Assembly (NCBI GenBank): GCA_002470515.1
Contig: DKML01000001.1
Location: 31,760 to 95,759 of the forward strand
DNA length: 64,000 nt
Origin: Proteobacteria bacterium UBA7415
GTDB taxonomy: Bacteria > Pseudomonadota > Gammaproteobacteria > Arenicellales > Arenicellaceae
Reading direction: 5' to 3'
The notes under the pieces were generated by a model that had not been told where the DNA came from, searched no databases, and saw only the letters and a list, made by a program, of their open reading frames with translations. The translations under genes and the position numbers were made by a program. Of the stretch, positions 37,158-44,741 are shown piece by piece. Positions within the stretch are counted from its first letter, which is position 1, and each line of letters begins with the position of its first letter.

Positions 37158-37760
37158 TTAAAGAGCACCTTTGGTAGAAGGGATCACGCCTGCAATGCGA
37201 TCGTCATGCTCCAAAGCCATGCGTAAGGCTCGACCAAAAGCTTTGAATACTGTCTCAGCGATGTGGTGTGCGTTCTTACCGCGAATGTTGTCGATGTGCA
37301 ACGTTAGCTTTGCGTGATTTACAAAGCCATGAAAAAACTCATCGAATAGATCCACATCGAAGCCGCCAATGCGGGCGCGCTTGTAGTCTATGCGGTGCAT
37401 TAGTGTTGGACGTCCGGAGAAATCGACCACTACGCGACTCAATGCTTCGTCTAGCGGAACATAAGCATGACCGTAACGGCGAATGCCTTTTTTGTCTCCA
37501 ATAGCCTCGGCAAACGCCTGCCCTAAGGTAATACCAATATCTTCGGTAGTGTGATGGTCATCAATGTGTAAATCGCCTTTGCAGGTGATATCCAAATCGA
37601 TTAGGCCATGGCGGCCAATTTGATCCATCATGTGCTCCAAAAAGGGCACACCGGTATCAAAACTGCATTGACCAGTACCGTCCAAATTCAATTTTACCGA
37701 GATTTGGGTTTCGTTGGTGTTTCGAGTAACTTCTGCTTGTCTTGCACGCATATCAATCAA
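37158..37760 (-). CDS. hisB: Imidazoleglycerol-phosphate dehydratase HisB
   Basis: 200 residues. Monofunctional dehydratase (no histidinol-phosphatase domain, unlike E. coli). Metal-binding motifs [18 protein letters not shown] and the later [15 protein letters not shown] are complete, as is [16 protein letters not shown]. First gene of hisBHAFIE. hisG, hisD and hisC are not in this window. Confidence 0.97.
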   Translation of the reverse strand: MIDMRARQAEVTRNTNETQISVKLNLDGTGQCSFDTGVPFLEHMMDQIGRHGLIDLDITCKGDLHIDDHHTTEDIGITLGQAFAEAIGDKKGIRRYGHAYVPLDEALSRVVVDFSGRPTLMHRIDYKRARIGGFDVDLFDEFFHGFVNHAKLTLHIDNIRGKNAHHIAETVFKAFGRALRMALEHDDRIAGVIPSTKGAL

Positions 37761-37945
37761 TAATGAGGCGACGGCTAAAAATAGGCGCGAAGTTTAACAC
37801 AGCAGATATCAATCTGAGTTGCAGGGAATGGCATTTCAATAGGGTAATTTTGCCAATTTTTAATGTGCGTTTACATAAACTGACCCCATAACTGTTAAAT
37901 TAGCGGTCTTTAACGTTATTTTTAGATCTTCTTACGATAGGCTGT

Positions 37946-37974
37946 ACAACTAGAGTCACAACTCGAGTCACAAC
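37946..37974. repeat. 12-bp tandem duplication (2.4 copies)
   Basis: ACAACTAGAGTC (37946-37957) is followed by ACAACTCGAGTC (37958-37969) and ACAAC. It lies in the hisB/37998 divergent intergenic region. Confidence 0.8.
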
Positions 37975-37997
37975 ATAAGCTACAAAAAGAGCACATA

Positions 37998-38252
37998 ATG
38001 AAATACTTACCGGCCCTATCAACGCCTCGCTTTGTGCGGGCTGTGCCAGACAAAATTAAACACCATATCCGCGAAAAAGCGATTGATCGCGCGCGCACCC
38101 GCATAGCCATTGCTGGCAGCGATCCTGCAAAACTAAGCCAACAAGATCTTGAGATCTTGGTTAAGCAAGAAGAAGACGTAATCAAAAGCTCCATGAAGGA
38201 AAAAGGCGTACTCGCGGTACTCGCCTTACTAGGGATCAACCTGTTTGGTTAG
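37998..38252 (+). CDS. Small conserved-looking protein of unknown function
   Basis: 84 residues. An amphipathic, basic N-terminal half (RFVRAVPDKIKHHIREKAIDRARTRIAIAG) and an acidic middle (LSQQDLEILVKQEEDVI) end with a short hydrophobic tail (GVLAVLALLGINLFG) that could anchor it to the membrane. No family recognised. It is read divergently from hisB and followed, 63 bp later, by another small membrane-protein gene. Confidence 0.7.
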   Translation: MKYLPALSTPRFVRAVPDKIKHHIREKAIDRARTRIAIAGSDPAKLSQQDLEILVKQEEDVIKSSMKEKGVLAVLALLGINLFG

Positions 38253-38315
38253 TCTGCTTTACGCCGTTTGACCACGTAAGCCATTACCTTTAACCAATAA
38301 CTACCATCAAGATTA

Positions 38316-38741
38316 ATGTTTAAACAAGCCTTCAGATTTGCCTTCGTTGCTTTAATCTGGAAACAGTACAAAGCCGCCATAGTGTCGACATTGACGCTTT
38401 TTGCGTATTTGTTTTTAGTTGGCTGGATTCATGGCGACTATATCGCCAGCGCTCAACTCGAAAACCAGACTCAAGGGTTGGGCCGCAGCTTTATCATAAA
38501 GTGGATCGCCTTCGCTGGAGGCATAGGGCTCTACATTTTGTACCACTGGGTGCGCGGACAGTTTAAGGAAAAAGGCAAAAGCAAGACAGAGAAATCCAAA
38601 GCGACACTTATGCCTCGCGTTGATCACCCCCACGCAACGGACAAGATCATTAATGATCCTGAATTAAAGGCAGATCCGTTTGCACACATTCGTAAACGCT
38701 CAAAGCTGCGCGGTCGCAAAGACTTTGAGCCTGACTCTTAA
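38316..38741 (+). CDS. Two-helix membrane protein of unknown function
   Basis: 141 residues. Two transmembrane helices (about 22-40, VSTLTLFAYLFLVGWI, and 63-80, WIAFAGGIGLYILYHWV) are followed by a long basic cytoplasmic tail ending in a charged KRSKLRGRKDFEPDS. Similar short proteins occur in other gammaproteobacteria without known role. It forms a probable two-gene unit with the preceding gene and is followed by a terminator hairpin. Confidence 0.72.
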   Translation: MFKQAFRFAFVALIWKQYKAAIVSTLTLFAYLFLVGWIHGDYIASAQLENQTQGLGRSFIIKWIAFAGGIGLYILYHWVRGQFKEKGKSKTEKSKATLMPRVDHPHATDKIINDPELKADPFAHIRKRSKLRGRKDFEPDS

Positions 38742-39049
38742 GCGCAGCCAATAAAAAACCCCACAGAAGGGAAGTCCCTGTGGGGCCCATGCCTGAGGAT
38801 ATATGAGAACATCCCCCCCCAAAAAAAAACACTAGTCTGTCCCGCCACTAAGGGTTAGTTAGAATGACAAGAAAGACGTGTACGGCGTATAGGTGGCATC
38901 CGAAGCACTCAGAGCCGCTCATTCAGATTGCCTGCAAATGGCGTACGAAGCGAGAAAAACCTATTATTTATCCATACCCATTGTTCCAACAAGGAAGATA
39001 CTAGACATCTTGCTTAGCCACTGGTCTGTCAATGCCGCCGCCATAGCGG
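38742..39049. other. Intergenic region with terminator and homopolymer tracts
   Basis: 308 bp. It contains the hairpin at 38759-38785 and, at 38813-38829, eight C followed by nine A. A plus-strand frame (38893-39105) is open but runs into the 3' end of the fructosamine kinase gene and lacks a ribosome site. No RNA gene seen. Confidence 0.6.
38759..38785. terminator. Bidirectional-type terminator hairpin
   Basis: CCCCACAG (38759-38766) pairs with CTGTGGGG (38778-38785). Six A precede it, giving a T-tract for minus-strand transcripts from the fructosamine kinase gene. It also lies 18 bp after the plus-strand gene ending at 38741. Confidence 0.7.
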
Positions 39050-40003
39050 CTACTGAAAAAGGTGGGACTCAACCATACTTAGATAACCACCACCAAATAA
39101 GTTGAAGTGGTTAAGCGCATGGAGCAAGTTATAAACCTGCGCTCGCCTTTGCACCGGCGCCAGTTCTCTCTCGAGCCTCACACCCTTGAGCTCTGAACTC
39201 GGCTCGTCAGGCGCGGCATTATTGTTGGGTAGCTCGCCATAGCGCGTATAATAATGCTTATAAAAACTCGCAGGAAGTTGCCCGAACAAACGGCTCATAG
39301 CGATATCAACTTCAGGGTCTCCAAAATAGGGCGCGGGGTCGTACAAACATGGCTCATCTCTGGCTATATCCCAAGACACATTACCCGTCCACAAGTCGCC
39401 GTGTAAAAGTGAGGGAGTCGGTTGATGACTTTGCAACAAAGTGTGGGCGTTTTCACACGTTCGCTTCACTTGCTCAAGCAAATACACGGGCATGCCATTT
39501 GCTTTGGCTTGCTTGGCTTGTGGCATTAGTCTTTCAGTTAAGAAAAAGTCTGCCCAGCTGATATTCCAATTATTATTTTGTTTGGTCAGGCCTAAAAAAT
39601 TGGATTCTTCCCAACCATATCGGTCGGCACTAATAGCGTGTTGGTTAAACAGGCTATTGGCTATCGCTGCTCCGTTTGACTCGTTGAATGTGCCTAGCTC
39701 GCGCCACTCAAGCACTAAACAGCAAACTCCCGCTTCCTCTATGTAACCCTCAACCTCCGGATACAAAGCATCCACTCCACCCAACAACGCGGCCACTTTG
39801 CACAAACTGAAATGCTCACTCGCCAGCACCTCTAAATAACGAGGAGTATTTGTTTTCATGAAAAAATGGCGACCATCTTCGCAATCTAGTCGATAACTTT
39901 TATGACAGTCTCCACCCGCCACGGGAGAAATTGTTAAGCCAGTGCCGTAGTGAGGCCGCAATAGATCAAGGAGGTCTTCAATGTTGTTGTTTGAGTTACC
40001 CAC
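39050..40003 (-). CDS. Fructosamine/ketosamine-3-kinase family protein
   Basis: 317 residues. Protein-kinase-like fold that phosphorylates glycated lysines for repair. Visible motifs are ISPVAGGDCHKSYRL (glycine-rich), FFMKTN (catalytic Lys), the catalytic loop LLHGDLWTGNV and metal-binding DPAPYFGDPEVDIAMS, then FLTERLMPQ of the YniA group. A loop of about 30 residues (NNNAAPDEPSSELKG...) near 275-300 exceeds the usual length of about 290. It is followed by a terminator and preceded by gluQ (18 bp). Confidence 0.9.
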   Translation of the reverse strand: MGNSNNNIEDLLDLLRPHYGTGLTISPVAGGDCHKSYRLDCEDGRHFFMKTNTPRYLEVLASEHFSLCKVAALLGGVDALYPEVEGYIEEAGVCCLVLEWRELGTFNESNGAAIANSLFNQHAISADRYGWEESNFLGLTKQNNNWNISWADFFLTERLMPQAKQAKANGMPVYLLEQVKRTCENAHTLLQSHQPTPSLLHGDLWTGNVSWDIARDEPCLYDPAPYFGDPEVDIAMSRLFGQLPASFYKHYYTRYGELPNNNAAPDEPSSELKGVRLERELAPVQRRAQVYNLLHALNHFNLFGGGYLSMVESHLFQ

Positions 40004-40021
40004 TGCGCCCTTACTTGATTT

Positions 40022-40888
40022 CTAGCTTAATTGCCGAACTGCTCGCTGCCAGTCCTGTAGATTGATTGAGTCGAGCAGCTCGCTGCAGCTTAAGGTTTGC
40101 GAACCATCGACCAAGCCTAGGTCTTTGGCTAGCTGGGTTGCAAGCTGAGGTCCGCTAAGCCCACGATCGCGCCAAGCTTGAGCCGATTCTGACCCAAACC
40201 GCTTGGACATTCGATCGCCGGCCTCATCAAACTTTAGTGGCACAGAAATGTATTCTAAAGGATTTCGATCTGGCGCTAGGTACTTTGCCAACTGCCTCTG
40301 CTGAGCTTGACTGTCTTCCAGGTCTGCCCCGCGCACTACATGTGTTATGCCTTGCTCCAGATCATCAACGGTAACAACGAGATGGTATGCGTAAATTCCG
40401 TCGGCGCGCTTAAGCACAAAATCATCTTCGCATTGGTTACAGCGTAACCGAAATGAGGGCGCTTTTTCTAACTCGGCTTTAGCCTGCTCCGCCGCTGAAA
40501 GGTTACGGCAAGTTCCTGGGTATGCTATGGCAGCCCCATGAGGGGCACTGGCTGCTTCACGAATGTCTTTGCGCGAACAAAAACAAGGAAATACTTTGTT
40601 GTGGGCTTGAAGCCCATCGAACGCTTGGTCGTAAAGAGCGTGACGCTCTGACTGATAACTTATAGGCCCATCCCAGTCTATGCCAAGCCAAACTAGGTCT
40701 CTAATGTTGGCCTCGGCACTACCTTCTACAACACGCGGCGTATCGATGTCTTCCATACGCATCAGAAACTGCCCAGAGTGCAGCCGAGCATGGAGCCAAG
40801 CTAGCAGAGCTGTTTGCAAATTGCCTAGATGCAAATCACCTGTAGGGCTAGGTGCATAGCGTCCGACATAAGGCGTGGAGTTAGTCAT
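40022..40888 (-). CDS. gluQ: Glutamyl-Q tRNA(Asp) synthetase
   Basis: 288 residues. GluRS-like protein without an anticodon-binding domain that attaches glutamate to queuosine of tRNA-Asp. Signatures are RYAPSPTGDLHLGNLQTALLAWLHAR, the zinc site CFCSRKDI...YPGTC, and the degenerate KMSKS-like DRMSKRFGSES. The start codon follows directly after a strong hairpin (40889-40944) that hides the GGTGAG ribosome site. In many proteobacteria gluQ is beside dksA; that is not so here. Confidence 0.93.
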   Translation of the reverse strand: MTNSTPYVGRYAPSPTGDLHLGNLQTALLAWLHARLHSGQFLMRMEDIDTPRVVEGSAEANIRDLVWLGIDWDGPISYQSERHALYDQAFDGLQAHNKVFPCFCSRKDIREAASAPHGAAIAYPGTCRNLSAAEQAKAELEKAPSFRLRCNQCEDDFVLKRADGIYAYHLVVTVDDLEQGITHVVRGADLEDSQAQQRQLAKYLAPDRNPLEYISVPLKFDEAGDRMSKRFGSESAQAWRDRGLSGPQLATQLAKDLGLVDGSQTLSCSELLDSINLQDWQRAVRQLS

Positions 40889-40944
40889 GGTCGAATTCTC
40901 ACCAGTCGCGAGCCCTGTGTAAAGCGCGACTGATGAATTCGACC
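40889..40944 (-). promoter_or_regulatory. Leader hairpin covering the gluQ ribosome site
   Basis: The arms GGTCGAATTC/GAATTCGACC (10 bp) and CAGTCGCG/CGCGACTG (8 bp) form a long two-part stem with a 14-base loop. It begins 10 bp after the bufD stop and ends at the base before the gluQ ATG. The ribosome site (GGTGAG, 40903-40898) falls at its internal loop. No T-tract follows. Confidence 0.7.
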
Positions 40945-40954
40945 AAAACTAATA

Positions 40955-41368
40955 TCACTTAAGTTTAAGTAACAAGTGGTCTAGCGATAGTTTGCTACCA
41001 CCTTGGCCAACCAGAAGAGCCAATATAATCATCCAGTAGTAATGCTCATTGAGAGGCATTACAAAGAATTGGATAACGGCGGCCATAACCAATAAACCCA
41101 ATGCTCCAACACGCGTAAACAAACCTAGGATAAGCAACACAGGTAGGATTAGTTCTCCAGCTGTGGCCAGGTAAGCCGCAGGTGCGGGGGAAAGAAAAGG
41201 CAGCGCCCAGTCGTCGGCAAAGAATTCGATGGTTTCTTCAAAGTCTATTAACTTGCCCTGGCCTGAGCGAAAGAACACCAAGCCGATGTAAATTCTTGCC
41301 CAAAGGTTTGCTATTGGCGTGAGATAAGAAATTGCAAGCACACTAAATGCTTTATACACATTAATCAT
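40955..41368 (-). CDS. bufD: DoxX-family membrane protein (BufD-like)
   Basis: 137 residues with four transmembrane helices. DoxX pattern: LWARIYIGLVFFRSGQGKLIDFEETIEFF, then LATAGELILPVLLILGLFTRVGALGLL and the end YYWMIILALLVGQGGSKLSLDHLLL. In bufferin operons a DoxX protein (BufD) accompanies the precursor and its maturation enzymes; its exact role is unknown. It lies 29 bp after the bufBC fusion and is the last gene of the unit. Confidence 0.85.
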   Translation of the reverse strand: MINVYKAFSVLAISYLTPIANLWARIYIGLVFFRSGQGKLIDFEETIEFFADDWALPFLSPAPAAYLATAGELILPVLLILGLFTRVGALGLLVMAAVIQFFVMPLNEHYYWMIILALLVGQGGSKLSLDHLLLKLK

Positions 41369-41397
41369 AATATTTTTTCTCTCTGTAACGATTCAGT

Positions 41398-43101
41398 TTA
41401 TGCCGTATACGAGTTGAGCAAGCCGTGACTGAAACACAAACTCAACCCTTCGCTTAATTCCTCCTGTGATATAGACCCGACCATGCCCTCAATTGCTTGC
41501 AACAAAGTCGTCGGCTTTTTGAGCATTTCAAAAAACTGCATTTGCTCTGGGCTTAAACGCAAAGAAACCACCTGTTGTTGATGTTTACACACCAAGATAT
41601 CGTCGGTACTTTGCTGTAGCGATATGGACACGTCACCCACATAGCTTGGCAACGATTGTTGGTGAATTGCGAGAATCGGAAACGCAGAGTCTAGTAACTC
41701 AACAGTTGGGTTGAGCACAATGCCTTTTGCCAACAACTGGTCTTGTTCAATGGTCGTGTGATCAATCAGTTCTTCTTGAGCAGTAAAGTACGCGCGATGC
41801 AGCGCCCACTCATAACGCGCTAAGTCTTGCAAATAGGGCATGTCGATCAAAGCGTCAAAATCGCCAAATATGCTAGCAATACCTTCGCCATAAAGATGAA
41901 TGTTGCCTGCCTGCGGTGGCTGGTTGGCGCTAAACACATGACAAAGTTGCTTGAAAAAATCAGTCCCGACAACGCCTTTTAGAGCTGGATACACTTCGGC
42001 CAAGTAATCATAAAGCGCAGAAAAAACATTGTTTTGGTATACGCCAAGCCGATCAGCATGACCCTTCAAAAACGCTGAGCTGTTAGTCTTTTTAGACAAT
42101 AGACTGTCCAAAAACTGACCCTGGAACGTCGTTATCTCAATGGGCTCTGCCTGTTCAGAACAAGGTGGCGGCGACGTTGTTTGAGCACAAAGACGTTCGC
42201 TTTGCATTGGTGTCTTTTGAAATTTGTTTCTCTCAACCACCTCAAGCAATTGCTTGTTTGCTTTGCAACACTCGCCGAGTAATACGTCTAGCGGTGGGTA
42301 GTCGCTGTCCCATTCAACTAGGGTCGGCCGCGAGCCATGGCAATCTAAAGTCTTGGAGAACAGGTCCCACACCGGGTCGTGTATCGCTTGGTTGTGGGTA
42401 TCAATTAGTATTTGAGTGGGCTCTCCGTTGAACACCCGAGTGACAGGCGTGTATCCCGCTAGGTGGTATTCCTTAATTGCAGCTGAATCTATGTTTTGAA
42501 TGTAGTTGTGTGGGTCGGCGCCTGTATTAGATGCACTTACGTATACATTGTTTACGTCAAGTAACAGTCCGCAACCTGTATCGTGTGCAAGATTGTTTAA
42601 GAATTCTGGCTCAGATAATTGCGCCGCATTGAACAACGCATAATTTGATGGATTCTCAATTAACACCTGTCGGCCTACAGCATCTTGCATAGCCTTGATG
42701 TGGTCGCTCACCAACTTGAATGACTGGGCGTTAAGCGGCAATGGTAAAAGGTCTGGCAGGTGTTGATGTTGATACGCGCTCCACGCCAAATGGTCAGACA
42801 CAAAGAGCGGATCCACTGCATCGACTAAACGCCTCAACTCAGATAAGTGTTTGGGGTCGAGCCCATCAGCACGGCCTAATGACAAAGCGACTCCGTGTAA
42901 AGACACAGGATAGTCTTGCGCTAATTCAATTAGATAGTCGCGGGTTATAGAATCTCCGAAATAATTTTCTGAATGCGCTTCAAAAAATGCGAGCTCGGGG
43001 TGTTCTGATCTAACGGCACTAAATAGCTCAGGACGAATGCCCAACCCTACTTGCGGACTGCCTAACGTCTCCAATTGTAGATGTTTTGAGATCTTGACCA
43101 T
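41398..43101 (-). CDS. Fused BufB-BufC: DUF692 multinuclear iron oxidase + DUF2063 partner
   Basis: 567 residues in one open frame. Residues about 12-288 are a DUF692 (MNIO, MbnB/BufB-like) TIM barrel. Candidate metal ligands are Glu41-His43-Glu45, His69 (SLHGV), Asp103-His104, Glu149-Asn150, Asp182 (LDVNN), His213 (EYHLAG), Asp235-His236 and Glu263 (VEWD). After a linker (about 290-325, Cys/Pro-rich), residues about 326-560 form a DUF2063 (BufC/HvfC) domain with FQGQFLDSLLS, RLGVYQNNVFSALYDYLAEVYPAL and DLARYEWALHRAYF. The family oxidises cysteines of a precursor peptide to thiooxazoles. The two are usually separate genes, so this fusion implies a fixed 1:1 complex. Confidence 0.9.
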   Translation of the reverse strand: MVKISKHLQLETLGSPQVGLGIRPELFSAVRSEHPELAFFEAHSENYFGDSITRDYLIELAQDYPVSLHGVALSLGRADGLDPKHLSELRRLVDAVDPLFVSDHLAWSAYQHQHLPDLLPLPLNAQSFKLVSDHIKAMQDAVGRQVLIENPSNYALFNAAQLSEPEFLNNLAHDTGCGLLLDVNNVYVSASNTGADPHNYIQNIDSAAIKEYHLAGYTPVTRVFNGEPTQILIDTHNQAIHDPVWDLFSKTLDCHGSRPTLVEWDSDYPPLDVLLGECCKANKQLLEVVERNKFQKTPMQSERLCAQTTSPPPCSEQAEPIEITTFQGQFLDSLLSKKTNSSAFLKGHADRLGVYQNNVFSALYDYLAEVYPALKGVVGTDFFKQLCHVFSANQPPQAGNIHLYGEGIASIFGDFDALIDMPYLQDLARYEWALHRAYFTAQEELIDHTTIEQDQLLAKGIVLNPTVELLDSAFPILAIHQQSLPSYVGDVSISLQQSTDDILVCKHQQQVVSLRLSPEQMQFFEMLKKPTTLLQAIEGMVGSISQEELSEGLSLCFSHGLLNSYTA

Positions 43102-43140
43102 TGAGGGTAGTTTAATGTTATACGGCTTTCACGTGCATTA

Positions 43141-43166
43141 AAAAGGGTGGACTAGTCCACCCTTTT
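43141..43166 (-). terminator. Perfect palindrome between bufA and bufBC (attenuating terminator)
   Basis: A 26-bp perfect palindrome with 13-bp arms (AAAAGGGTGGACT and its complement) is followed on the minus strand by TTTTTAAT. It lies 70 bp after the bufA stop and 39 bp before bufBC. Partial read-through would give much more precursor than enzyme mRNA, as is common in RiPP operons. Confidence 0.85.
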
Positions 43167-43236
43167 CTAAAAGAGACTGGCTTCCTGCAAACACTCTTCA
43201 TGCGAACGCTAAGCCTCCTTCATTTCACTGCTTTTC

Positions 43237-43635
43237 TTAGATCGATTCGCCCATGCGGTCAACTAAACGACCGCCAGCAACATCTCCGCCTTGTTCTGCA
43301 ATCTTGCCGCAGGCTTTAGCGAGCTTGTCTTGGTCAATACCTTCTGGGGCATCGGCTGTGCCAGCACATAGGTTTACAATATTGCCACAGGTGCCTGCTG
43401 GAACTTTAATCCAAGCGCCGACCGTATTGTCTTCAGTGGCTTGGCCTTGGCAAGAAGTACCCAATGATTTAATTGCACAGCTGTTGCTGCCGCCTTTTAC
43501 GATATCGGCGCAGCGCTCAGTATCGCCTGCTGCGGCTACGGATGAAACACTCATTAGAGCTGCAGCTAGAACACTGCTTGCCATACTTGCGCCTACTGTA
43601 ACGGCCGTCTTGCTTAATACTTTATCGTTTTTCAT
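43237..43635 (-). CDS. bufA: Bufferin-type precursor peptide (DUF2282/BufA family)
   Basis: 132 residues from the ATG at 43635, which has a GAGGA site; a longer reading to 43689 is less likely. An N-terminal Sec-type signal peptide (about 1-36, ending SSVAAA) is followed by a mature region with six cysteines at 42, 53, 62, 83, 90 and 109. The core [25 protein letters not shown] and [10 protein letters not shown] matches the four-cysteine DUF2282 pattern. The last 45 residues, with Cys90 and Cys109, extend beyond the usual end. It is probably exported and modified by the neighbouring BufBC. Copper binding is inferred from characterised relatives. Confidence 0.88.
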   Translation of the reverse strand: MKNDKVLSKTAVTVGASMASSVLAAALMSVSSVAAAGDTERCADIVKGGSNSCAIKSLGTSCQGQATEDNTVGAWIKVPAGTCGNIVNLCAGTADAPEGIDQDKLAKACGKIAEQGGDVAGGRLVDRMGESI

Positions 43636-43710
43636 ATTTCTAAATCCTCGTGAGGTGATCAGTTTTTGGTAATGGCTTTCTAGCTTCACTACAAAGCACT
43701 CCTACTATAA

Positions 43711-43736
43711 GAACGCGTGAATTCGCCAATTCTTAC
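43711..43736 (-). promoter_or_regulatory. Candidate ECF-sigma promoter for the buf operon
   Basis: On the minus strand GTAAG (43736-43732), a 16-bp spacer and CGTTC (43715-43711) resemble ECF-type promoters. Caulobacter buf operons are driven by the ECF factor SigF, whose sites have a similar GTAACC-N16-CGAA form. The start of transcription would be about 70 bases before the bufA ATG. No ECF sigma gene is in the window. Confidence 0.4.
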
Positions 43737-43799
43737 ATTTTTTTGTGATCAGATAGTGTTTAATGCGGATTGAATCAATTAACGATTATTAAACATTTT

Positions 43800-44732
43800 A
43801 TGCAAACTTCTGATCCAGACATTTTTGTAGTCGACGCGCATTACTATCAAAACGAACTCGCATCTATTCATTTGCTCCGCGACGGCGACCGATTTGCCAT
43901 CATCGACACTGGTACAAATGATTCTGTTAAGTACATTGAGGCGGCGCTTAAAGAGTTAGGGGCAAGCTTTGCGCATGTAGACCACATAATTCTAACCCAC
44001 ATCCACCTAGATCATGCGGGCGGTGCCGGCGCACTAATGGGCTTATGTAAGAATGCTGGCCTAATTGTGCATCCCCGCGGTGCTCGCCACATGGTAGATC
44101 CAAGCAAACTAGTTGCTGGAGCCACAGCGGTATATGGCGAAGATGAGTTCGCCAAAATGTATGGCAATATTATTGGTATAGATGAATCTCGCGTCACCTC
44201 TCCAGCAGACGGCGAACAACTGCAGTTTGGGAGCAAGACACTAACCTTTTATGACACGCCCGGACACGCTTCCCACCACTTTTGTATAGTAGACGAGGGC
44301 TCAAAAAGCATTTTTACTGGCGATACCCTAGGTATCGGCTACAAAGCCCTGCGAGACGAAAACCACACATTCTTGTGCCCCACAACCACGCCAGTGCAAT
44401 TTGATCCTGCAGCTCTGCATGCATCGATAGACCGCATCATGGCACTAGAGCCCGCACGGCTTTACCTAACTCATTACAGCGAAGTGATTCCCACTACTCG
44501 CATGATCGCCGGTTTGCACGAACAAATAGACGACTACGTAGCGCTTACAGAACGAGCAATGAACGATGGCAAAGAAGAGTCTCTAGGCCAAATCATAGAA
44601 GACTACTTAGTGACTCGAGCGACTAACGAACTTCCTGATCTTGATGAATCGGTAGCGCGTGACTGGTTGAAGCTTGATGCAAACCTAAACGCCCAAGGAC
44701 TTAGTTTTTGGTGGCAGCATAAACGCGCTTAA
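43800..44732 (+). CDS. MBL-fold metallohydrolase
   Basis: 310 residues from the ATG at 43800; a TTG at 43770 would add ten residues. Metallo-beta-lactamase fold with the metal motif LTHIHLDHAGG, a further His in TPGHASHH, Asp in IFTGDTLG and a late His in LYLTHYSE, all intact. The C-terminal 80 residues are helical. It resembles cytoplasmic glyoxalase-II-like hydrolases of unknown substrate. It is divergent from bufA, and the BASS transporter follows 9 bp later. Confidence 0.85.
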   Translation: MQTSDPDIFVVDAHYYQNELASIHLLRDGDRFAIIDTGTNDSVKYIEAALKELGASFAHVDHIILTHIHLDHAGGAGALMGLCKNAGLIVHPRGARHMVDPSKLVAGATAVYGEDEFAKMYGNIIGIDESRVTSPADGEQLQFGSKTLTFYDTPGHASHHFCIVDEGSKSIFTGDTLGIGYKALRDENHTFLCPTTTPVQFDPAALHASIDRIMALEPARLYLTHYSEVIPTTRMIAGLHEQIDDYVALTERAMNDGKEESLGQIIEDYLVTRATNELPDLDESVARDWLKLDANLNAQGLSFWWQHKRA

Positions 44733-44741
44733 AACAATAAG

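Noticed and set aside
38893..39105. Plus-strand frame of 70 codons in the intergenic region
   Set aside because: It starts with GTG without a ribosome site, overlaps the 3' end of the fructosamine kinase gene on the other strand, and shows no recognisable motif.
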